DNA of 11,778 nt from positions 1 through 11,778 of the forward strand of contig JAGRCC010001017.1 of NCBI GenBank assembly GCA_020433785.1, written 5' to 3'. Shown in pieces: positions 1 through 6,200 of this stretch. A program made the translations under genes and the position numbers. Source of the DNA: Anaerolineae bacterium. Lineage in GTDB: Bacteria > Chloroflexota > Anaerolineae > 4572-78 > J111. Within the stretch, counting starts at the first letter, position 1; each line of letters starts with the position of its first letter. The notes under the pieces are model-generated. The model did not search any database. It was not told the origin of the DNA and worked only from the letters and a program-made list of their open reading frames with translations.

Positions 1-770
1 GCGGCCCACCAAAACAGCGGCAGCAGCAGCGATACGAGCAAGCCGCCCCCCGCTATCCACAGCAGCAGCGAGGGCTGAAGTTCGCGACGTAATACCAGCC
101 CCCCTACAAAAATGCCCACCGCTAAGCCCACCCCCAGCGCCGCAAAAGGGCGCGTGATAAATGTCGCGCCCAGGGCCGCGCCGACCCCTATTCCATAGAG
201 ATAACGATACTTGGACACCGTAACGGTCTGAAACAGCGCGACCAGCGCCAGCGTCACCCCAAACAACGAGGCCGCATGCGACAGCAGCGAACTCGATAGG
301 AAGAGAAAGCCGGGTGTGACCACCCCCAAGCCTACCGCCAATAGCGGGACAAGACATCGCGACCTATCAGCCTCGTCAGTGCAATAGTAGAAATAACCTA
401 ACAGTCCGATTAAAGCGAGAGTGACCGTGCCCAAAATGGCATTTATCAGCCACGGCGCGCCGAGTCGAATGCCGAAACTCAACAACAGCGGCCAGCCGGG
501 CGGATACTTGCCGAACCGCTGCTGGTCATAATCGATGACAAACGGACTCCAAAACGCCTGGGCTTGGGGCGGCGTCGGCACGGTTAGCCGATTTTCGGCC
601 AACACTTTGGCCTGAAAAAGGTAGGCGACCTCATCTTCGGAGTGGGGGACATACTCAAAGATATGTTGGGTGATTAAAGTGATTGCAACAAAAGTGACCA
701 GACAGAGAGCGATAATACCGGCCCACATCGGTAGCGTTTTAATGAAGGAACGGGGGTTAATACGATTCAC
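1..770 (-). CDS. GT-C fold (GT39/PMT-like) membrane glycosyltransferase, C-terminus missing
   Basis: The minus strand is open from a GTG at 770-768 to the left edge, giving 256 visible residues. Segment 16-34 is hydrophobic and is followed by an outward-facing loop with the acidic motif SEDEVAYLFQA (residues 44-54). Next comes a Lys-Tyr-Pro-Pro-Gly-Trp-Pro stretch, then at least four or five more hydrophobic segments. An acidic D/E pair in the first external loop followed by a YPPGWP-like element is typical of GT-C enzymes of the PMT_2/GT39 type, which transfer sugars from polyprenyl-phosphate donors on the outer face of the membrane. Such proteins are usually 450-600 residues, so about half is missing. 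The GTG start follows an AAAAGAG-like ribosome site at 779-785 with 8 nt spacing, and a TTG two codons upstream is an alternative. The gene diverges from the rest of the window. Donor and acceptor cannot be read from the sequence. Confidence 0.75.
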   Translation of the reverse strand, partial: MNRINPRSFIKTLPMWAGIIALCLVTFVAITLITQHIFEYVPHSEDEVAYLFQAKVLAENRLTVPTPPQAQAFWSPFVIDYDQQRFGKYPPGWPLLLSFGIRLGAPWLINAILGTVTLALIGLLGYFYYCTDEADRSRCLVPLLAVGLGVVTPGFLFLSSSLLSHAASLFGVTLALVALFQTVTVSKYRYLYGIGVGAALGATFITRPFAALGVGLAVGIFVGGLVLRRELQPSLLLWIAGGGLLVSLLLPLFWWA

Positions 771-797
771 GAACAAGGCTCTTTTTGTGACTTTCGG

Positions 798-826
798 GCA
801 ATAAAAATGTACTTAAGTACTTTCAA
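798..826 (-). promoter_or_regulatory. Possible promoter of the glycosyltransferase gene with an embedded palindrome
   Basis: Read on the minus strand, TTGAAA (821-826) matches the -35 consensus at five of six bases. TATTGC (798-803) lies 17 nt further on as a weak -10. The perfect 12-bp palindrome GTACTTAAGTAC (809-820) fills most of the spacer, the usual place for a repressor operator. This would give a leader of about 20 nt before the GTG start. The -10 match is poor, so the promoter call is tentative, whereas the palindrome is directly visible. Confidence 0.3.
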
Positions 827-993
827 AATAAATGACTTTTGCCCCTGTCATTGCAGGGTGATTTATCGTAAACTAAATCATGGAGAAGGCAAGTATCTCA
901 ATTCCGACATCCATAACCCTACCGGTGACAAGCCCAATCGTTCTGCTGACCGCTATCTTGCACCGGCGCACTTTAACAATCACAATCCGCACC
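821..993. other. Intergenic stretch with no supported gene
   Basis: This segment lies between the palindrome and the 21-bp array. It contains only a small imperfect hairpin (CCCTG at 843-847, CAGGG at 854-858, 6-nt loop) without a T-run. Around 973-981 there is a weak match to the array core that could be a decayed outer unit. Short open frames here have no ribosome-binding site and no recognisable product. Confidence 0.5.
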
Positions 994-1308
994 CACATAA
1001 TCGGTTTAACCGCTCACATAATCCTTTGGCAGACTAAGATAATACTTTAAGTGACTCACATAATCAGAAATTTGACTCACATAATCGTTGAGTTGTTTTA
1101 AATAAACATTGGGTTGACTCACATAAACATTGGCGCGTCTTAAATAAACATTGAGTTGACTCACATAATCCGTTTGAACTCTTAAATAAACATTGGGTTG
1201 ACTCACATAATTGTTGAGTTGTTTTAAATAAACATTGGCGCGTCTTAAATAAACATTGGATTGACTCACATAATTTACCGGATTACGCATAAAATTTTCT
1301 TTTCGGAT
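994..1308. repeat. Array of about 15 phase-locked 21-bp repeat units with two core types
   Basis: Core starts fall at 994, 1015, 1036, 1057, 1078, 1099, 1120, 1141, 1162, 1183, 1204, 1225, 1246, 1267 and 1288, each exactly 21 bp apart. Each unit has a conserved AT-rich 9-bp core followed by a 12-bp variable part. Core type A is CACATAATC or close variants (994, 1015, 1057, 1078, 1120, 1162, 1204, 1267). Core type B is TAAATAAAC (1099, 1141, 1183, 1225, 1246). The unit at 1036 is diverged and the one at 1288 is decayed. Frequent linkers are ATTGGGTTGACT, ATTGGCGCGTCT and GTTGAGTTGTTT. A 21-bp pitch is two helical turns, so all cores face the same side of the DNA, as expected for cooperative protein-binding sites such as iterons, recombinase arm sites or an operator array. 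No replication or recombinase gene is in the window, so the role is unknown. Confidence 0.85.
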
Positions 1309-1424
1309 GCCAAAACCAAGCAATTATCTCATCGAATTTTACTGACAACCCACTAAATCCATACGGCGACTCGCCCACTCCGATAACATTTTACAAAATC
1401 CAACGAGAAAGGTCATTTATCCCT
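1309..1424. other. Spacer between the 21-bp array and the helical-repeat gene
   Basis: There is no gene here and no convincing promoter. The only functional element I can support is a purine-rich AGAAAGG at 1406-1412, a plausible ribosome-binding site 12 nt before the ATG at 1425. That distance is somewhat long. The in-frame ATG at 1434 is farther still from this site and is less likely to be the start. Confidence 0.4.
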
Positions 1425-2111
1425 ATGCCAGGTATGACAAAAAAACAAAAAGAAACCGTTCATCAAGCCGAACAACTCCTCCACAACTCGCGAAATGATC
1501 CGGATATGGCCGCTGAAATGGCCTCTTACGGCTACGATGAGGACCGCTGGAGCGAAGGCAAAGCCCTTATTGAGGCCGCCAAAGCGGCAGCTCACGCCAA
1601 CAAATTGGCCTACAGCGCCAAATTGGGTACGACTGACGCCTTTACCCAACGTTATGAACAAGTTTGGGAGCAGTGTAGAGAGTTGTCTGATATCTGCGTC
1701 CAGTTGTTCAAGGGTCAAGCCGAACATCTTGATGCTTTAGGACTGCACCGCCAGCGCAACCAAACCACCGGCAGCCGGCTCACCCGTCTCCAAAAAACAG
1801 GTAGTTTTGCTGAAATTCAGGCTTGGAGCCGTAACCTCTACCACGTGGCCCTGGCCCATCCCGACATCGCGCCCGTCTTAAATAATTACGGCTACCCCGC
1901 CGACCGGCTCAACCAGGAAGCCGCCGATGTAGAGGCCACCATCGAAGCTAACCACGTGCAGGAACAGGCTAAAGAAACGGCCCTGCAAAGCACCATTGAT
2001 CGCGACCACGCCTTCGCCCAACTCAACATTTGGTATCGTCGCGCCCAAAAATTTGCCGATAAAGCCGAAAAGCGGCTCAAAAAACGCCCTGCTATTGAGG
2101 TATCGCTGTAA
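1425..2111 (+). CDS. Conserved-looking helical protein with an internal domain duplication, function unknown
   Basis: The 228-residue product has no signal peptide or membrane segment and is rich in Ala, Glu, Gln and Lys, so it is probably cytoplasmic and all-alpha. It consists of two diverged copies of one unit about 120 residues apart. PDMAAEMASYGYDEDRW (26-42) in the first copy corresponds to PDIAPVLNNYGYPADRL (146-162) in the second. In both, the shared YGY..DR signature is followed by a long helix with Ala/Glu repeats and then an aromatic-containing helix (YEQVWEQCREL at 77-87; FAQLNIWYRRA near 200). I recall similar YGY-type helical-repeat proteins of unknown function in other bacteria, but cannot name a family with confidence. 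The start is the ATG at 1425, and Met4 is an alternative. A strong inverted repeat follows 24 nt after the stop, so the gene is probably monocistronic. It lies next to the 21-bp array, but any link is speculative. Confidence 0.75.
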   Translation: MPGMTKKQKETVHQAEQLLHNSRNDPDMAAEMASYGYDEDRWSEGKALIEAAKAAAHANKLAYSAKLGTTDAFTQRYEQVWEQCRELSDICVQLFKGQAEHLDALGLHRQRNQTTGSRLTRLQKTGSFAEIQAWSRNLYHVALAHPDIAPVLNNYGYPADRLNQEAADVEATIEANHVQEQAKETALQSTIDRDHAFAQLNIWYRRAQKFADKAEKRLKKRPAIEVSL

Positions 2112-2135
2112 TTGGTCAGGACTTACGTAGTTCAA

Positions 2136-2196
2136 AAGGTGACAGTCACTTGAGCATGATAAATCGAGCTGTTTGGGCTAAAGTGACTGTCACCTT
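2136..2196. repeat. Perfect 16-bp inverted repeat with self-palindromic arms (REP-like, possible terminator)
   Basis: Arm 1 AAGGTGACAGTCACTT (2136-2151) is the exact reverse complement of arm 2 AAGTGACTGTCACCTT (2181-2196), separated by 29 nt. Each arm also contains the near-palindrome GTGAC-N-GTCAC, so each can fold alone or pair with the other. This two-level symmetry is typical of paired REP/BIME-like elements. It begins 24 nt after the stop of the upstream gene, and the distal arm runs into TTATTT, so transcripts could form a stem there and stop or be stabilised. Whether it is genomically repetitive cannot be seen from one window. Confidence 0.65.
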
Positions 2197-2248
2197 ATTT
2201 GAGACATCCAACCGCTATTATCTATAAGAGCGGTTTCGAAATAGTTAC

Positions 2249-2253
2249 AGGAG
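2249..2253 (+). promoter_or_regulatory. Ribosome-binding site of the LPVTG protein gene
   Basis: AGGAG precedes the ATG at 2266 by 12 nt. The spacing is slightly long, but no other in-frame start lies closer that would preserve the signal peptide, so it supports the start at 2266. Confidence 0.55.
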
Positions 2254-2265
2254 TTCCTAACCATA

Positions 2266-3045
2266 ATGCTCAATCCCAAAATCATACTTCCCTTACTAAT
2301 CAGTTTTATATTACTTGCCTTTATCGTTATCGTTAACGTTAATACCCCCGCAATGGTCCAGGCCGCACCTTTGCCCGGCTTCACGCCCGATCCTGGTGAC
2401 GACGGTGGCGATAATGATGATGGCGACGGTACTGATAACGAAACTCCTACCACCGATCACGGTCGCACCCCGACTGACTACGTTCTCGTTCGCCTCGATC
2501 AATGCGACATGACCTGTGACCTCGCTACCACAACGGCTTATCAACCGCTGGCCTATAACGTAGACAAAGCGGCGGCTGCTCCCTTCCTCATCCCGATGGC
2601 TGAGGCAGACGTTGATTTTGAAATCATCGCCCCGGTGCAGATGGTGCATGACGGCTCCGGTTTTATTGCCGTTGGCGAACTTTCAACGCAGCACGATACC
2701 CGTATTTCGGTTCCCTACCCCGGCAGGTGGGAACTCTTTCTCACCGATGAACCCCGCTTTATGACCGCGACAGCCGTGGATGTGACCGGCACCAACTTGT
2801 CACAAGTAGAGATGGCGCTCAATGAAGGGCCGGTCTCGATGGGCGTTGTTGAGGCCAATACAGCCGCAGCTCAATTGGTCAAATGTCCGATTGACTGTGT
2901 GATTGATACACCGCTTCCCACAACCACCGAGCCGCCTACCTTACCCGTCACGGGGAGTCGTTCGCTTAACTGGCCGGCCCTATTGATCCTGTTAGGACTG
3001 TCTATAGCTGTTTTGGCAACTTCCCTCGAGTCATCTACTCGTTAA
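2266..3045 (+). CDS. Secreted LPVTG-anchored surface protein with two CxxxC motifs
   Basis: The 259-residue protein starts with a signal peptide: Lys5, a hydrophobic core at about 6-25 and a likely signal-peptidase site after VQA (31-33). An Asp/Gly/Asn-rich linker follows (about 41-60). The middle is probably a beta-rich extracellular domain. It carries CxxxC at 80/84 near its start and CxxxC at 207/211 near its end, positions that could be joined by disulfides. A Pro/Thr-rich spacer leads to LPVTG (226-230), a hydrophobic segment (about 237-252) and a short tail ending in Arg. This is the classic order of a sortase cell-wall sorting signal, in which a sortase cuts between Thr and Gly and links the protein to the wall or a pilus subunit. 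No sortase gene is in the window. The protein sits 203 bp upstream of a giant exported protein in the same orientation. I do not recognise the central domain. Confidence 0.8.
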   Translation: MLNPKIILPLLISFILLAFIVIVNVNTPAMVQAAPLPGFTPDPGDDGGDNDDGDGTDNETPTTDHGRTPTDYVLVRLDQCDMTCDLATTTAYQPLAYNVDKAAAAPFLIPMAEADVDFEIIAPVQMVHDGSGFIAVGELSTQHDTRISVPYPGRWELFLTDEPRFMTATAVDVTGTNLSQVEMALNEGPVSMGVVEANTAAAQLVKCPIDCVIDTPLPTTTEPPTLPVTGSRSLNWPALLILLGLSIAVLATSLESSTR

Positions 3046-3048
3046 ATT

Positions 3049-3166
3049 TACATTCGTTCCGACGTACATTCGTTCCGACGCTCTGCGTCGGAACGCCCTA
3101 CGGGACGCTGAATCTTAGTACATTCGTTCCGACGCTCTGCGTTGAAACACCCTACGAGACGCTGAG
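3049..3166. repeat. REP-like palindromic element, two near-complete copies plus one partial
   Basis: TACATTCGTTCCGACG occurs at 3049-3064, 3065-3080 and 3119-3134. The last two occurrences head units of about 48 bp spaced 54 bp apart (3065-3112 and 3119-3166). The first full unit contains a perfect 11-bp stem, CGTTCCGACGC (3071-3081) with GCGTCGGAACG (3085-3095), around a TCT loop. In the second unit the right half is mutated (GCGTTGAAAC), breaking two pairs. Both units continue with CCCTACG(G/A)GACGCTGA. Short GTTCC-type palindromes with a TCT or TCC loop are widespread intergenic repeats in bacteria, and this looks like one of them. It lies directly after the stop of the LPVTG gene. No T-run follows the stem, so it is not a typical intrinsic terminator. 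Confidence 0.7.
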
Positions 3167-3237
3167 TGCCCAAAAGATGCGACAACGCAGAACATTGTCG
3201 CCAGAGATACATTAACATCAAAGTCAAATCCAAACCC

Positions 3238-3241
3238 GAGG
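3238..3241 (+). promoter_or_regulatory. Ribosome-binding site of the giant surface protein gene
   Basis: GAGG lies 7 nt before the ATG at 3249, an ideal spacing. It supports the long N-terminus, which matters because the protein has an extra hydrophobic segment before its apparent signal sequence. No ATG, GTG or TTG codon lies in frame between that segment and the signal sequence. Confidence 0.55.
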
Positions 3242-3248
3242 CCCATCT

Positions 3249-6200
3249 ATGACTCTCCTTATCACCGGAGTTTTTCTATTTGCTCTCATCATTTCCCTCA
3301 CTTTACGATTACTTGTTCATTGTAGTAATACTATTCGTCAAAAAAATCAGGCGACGGCCCCCGTTGATGAACAACCCCGTTGGCCAAGAAGGGTATATTT
3401 TACAAAGAAATGGGTCGCGCTTCTGTTTCTGATGAGTGTCGCGGTTACTTCGTGCGGCTTGTGGCTCATCAACAATTCCCCCAACGCTTTAGCCCAAACG
3501 CCGAGTGCCCAGGTAAAAACATCGAAAAGTGTAGCCAGTGCCAGCAGCACGTTTGATGCAGGTGAAGAGATCGTCTTCAATGTCGCCTATTCCTGCGCTT
3601 CGGTGCTCGATCCGGTTTGCCAAAATATGGTCATCACCGATGTTATTCACCCTAACCTTGAATTTCTAGGTACAACGTCGCTGCCGGATGGGGCTACTTT
3701 TAACCAAGCAGGCGGTGAAGTTGTTATTAACTTGGGCGATATCCCCGCCGGCGACAGTCGGGTTTTTCAACTACGAGCCAGATTTCCCCTCGGGACGCTG
3801 CCCGGAATAACAGCCACAAACCAAACCATCGCCGATGCCGATAATGCCAACCCGGTCACCAGCGATATTGTCGATGTTGTGGCTAGCTCAAGCTTTTTAA
3901 TGACGGCCAACAAAAGCGTTATCACTGTGCCGCAAACCGGCGTTATTGGTGAGGGTTATCAAACCACTTACCAACTCAATATTTGTAATCCCAATAACGG
4001 TGTCGGTGGGGTAGCCCTGCTTAATCCGGTGCTTACCGATACCTTGCCGGCTGAAGTTACGCCGGTTTTACCGCTACCGTATGGCGGCATTTATATTCCG
4101 GGTTCTCCGCCTACCTCTTCCAATCTGGCGCTGTGGCAAGCCGGTGTTGGCGGCTTCCCCACCGAAATACCCGTGACGGAAGGCTGTTTTACCCTCGAAT
4201 TCCCTGTGGAGTTCAACTCGGCCACCACCGGGGTTGTCTCGGGTACTGTCGTCAATAATGTCTTTACCGTATCCGGTAACCCCGCCGATGAGCCAACGGA
4301 TACCGTCGGTCTTGGCCCGGTCGGCAATAACGTTACCTTGCGCGATCCCTACTACGCCGCTTCTTTTGAAAAAACAGTTGCTAGTGCCTCCAACCATCCC
4401 GATGACCCCGGCGTTGAAGAGCTGCCCGGTGGGCCGGTCACCTACACGTTGACCTTAAACAACAACGGCACGTTGCCCATAAGCAATACGGTTGTTACCG
4501 ATGTGCTCCCTACCGAAATTGCCACCGTAACCACTGTCGGCGTCGTACCGATTACCACCGGCCAAACGGTCACCTTCTCTTACGAACTGGATAACAGCGG
4601 TAGCTGGATATTGGGGCAGACAGCCACGGAAACAACGGTGATCGATCTAAGCAGCCTGCCGGGTAAAGTTACCGCCCTGCGTTGGGAACTGGGCACGATG
4701 CCTTTCACCATTACCCAGTGGAGCGTCAATGTTAGCGGCAATATCAGCGATACCTTCATCAGCGGCAGTTTTGATAACTGTGGCGGATTTACCGGCTTTT
4801 CCCAAGGCAGTGCCCAAGCCGATGGGCCGGACTGCGCCACCGTCGAGGTCATCGAGCTACGGGCTATCCCCCGTACCGACAAACAGATCAGCAACAGTAA
4901 TGACGTTAAGCCGGGGTCTGTTGTTTCCTACACGCTCAGCGTTTTCAACGACAGCGTAGCCCACAACGATGTTATCGCGCCGATCACGCTGGCCGATTTG
5001 CTGCCGCAAGAATTGGATGTGGTTGTGCTGGACGGCGGCTCCTACCGCCCGGCGACCGCAGCCGATAGCTGGTACCAAATTGTTTCACAGCCGGGCGGCA
5101 CGCCTGCGCCAACCGTTGCTTTTACGCCCACGTACGGCGCTAACAATGAAACCTTGCTGCGCTGGCAATGGCCCGGCCCCTTCCAACTCGCGCCGGGCGA
5201 GCGCATCGATTTGACCTTTGCCGTGCGCGTTAAACACGGTACCCTGCCTGGGCCACTCGACAACCGTTCTATTATTTTATGGAATCCGGCCACCCTCAAC
5301 CCGCTCTACTGTATCGGCAACCAAATCTATACCGATACGATTAATATCGATGAAGATGGCGACTCCGTTGAAAATGGCTGCCAAAGCGATAACGAACCCA
5401 CCAACGTGGCCGTCTATTTGGCTATGGAGTCGCAGAAGTTTGTGTTGGGTGAGTTGGATGGCGGTATCTGGAATAAAGATGGCTTAACCGTCCCCGGCGG
5501 GCAGGTCAACTACCGCATGCACATCACCAACCTCAGCAACATTACCACCACCAATTTGGTAGTTTACGATATTTTTCCCTTTGTCGGCGATACCGGCAAT
5601 ATCGATACAACCCCACGGGGCAGCGATTGGCGTCCCAACCTGCAAGCGCCTATTGCAGTTCCGGCGGGTCTCCCGCTCAGCATTCAGTACAGTCAATCGG
5701 GCAATCCCTGTCGCCCCGAAATTCTCCCCAGCGGCCCGCCCGGCTGTACAGACGACTGGTCCGCTACCCCTCCGGCAGATGTGACTAGCGTCCAGGCGGC
5801 TCGGTTTGAATTTTGTGACGGCGGAAACTGTTTAGAATTGGCCCCGGATGACGGATCGGGCAATGGCGGCTCGTTGGTCTTAACCTGGATAATGCAGGCT
5901 CCCAACGATGCTCCGAACGATCCTGAACGCGCCTGGAATACCTTTGGCTTCACGGCTGAGGGCGGGGGACTGAATCTCCTCCCGGCCGAACCCAATCGCG
6001 TCGGTATCCGCGTCACGCGCTCGCTAACCACCGCCAGCCTTGGCGATTACGTTTGGCTTGATGTCTACGGCACCCAAAACGACGGCATCCAGCAGCCGGA
6101 GGAGTCCGGCATTAACGGTGTTCGGGTTGAACTGCGCGACGAAAACGGCGATCCGTATGATTTCAACAACGACGGCCAACCCGATTACCGCATTACCGGG

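Noticed and set aside
807..1037. 76-codon plus-strand frame
   Set aside because: It starts inside the palindrome, has no ribosome site, is rich in Asn/His as expected for non-coding sequence, and overlaps the array.
880..1050. Short plus-strand frame starting ATG GAG AAG with an LPVTS-like stretch
   Set aside because: It encodes 56 residues, has no ribosome-binding site and runs into the 21-bp array. The LPxT resemblance is likely chance.
994..1308. CRISPR array
   Set aside because: Repeats are spaced every 21 bp with 9-bp cores and 12-bp similar linkers, far shorter than CRISPR repeats and spacers. The linkers recur and no cas gene is present.
994..1308. Plasmid-type iteron origin
   Set aside because: The spacing fits iterons, but no Rep gene, DnaA box cluster or partition gene is visible, and the flanking genes look chromosomal. 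It is kept only as one hypothesis.
1413..1727. Minus-strand frame opposite the helical protein gene
   Set aside because: The plus-strand gene has a visible domain duplication, a ribosome site and normal composition. The reverse frame is its shadow.
3071..3095. Intrinsic terminator of the LPVTG gene
   Set aside because: The stem is strong but is followed by GCCCTACGG rather than a T-run, and it belongs to a repeated element. Termination cannot be claimed.
3048..3233. 61-codon minus-strand frame after the LPVTG gene
   Set aside because: Its repeated ERRNEC-type peptides come directly from the REP-like DNA repeat. There is no ribosome site or domain.
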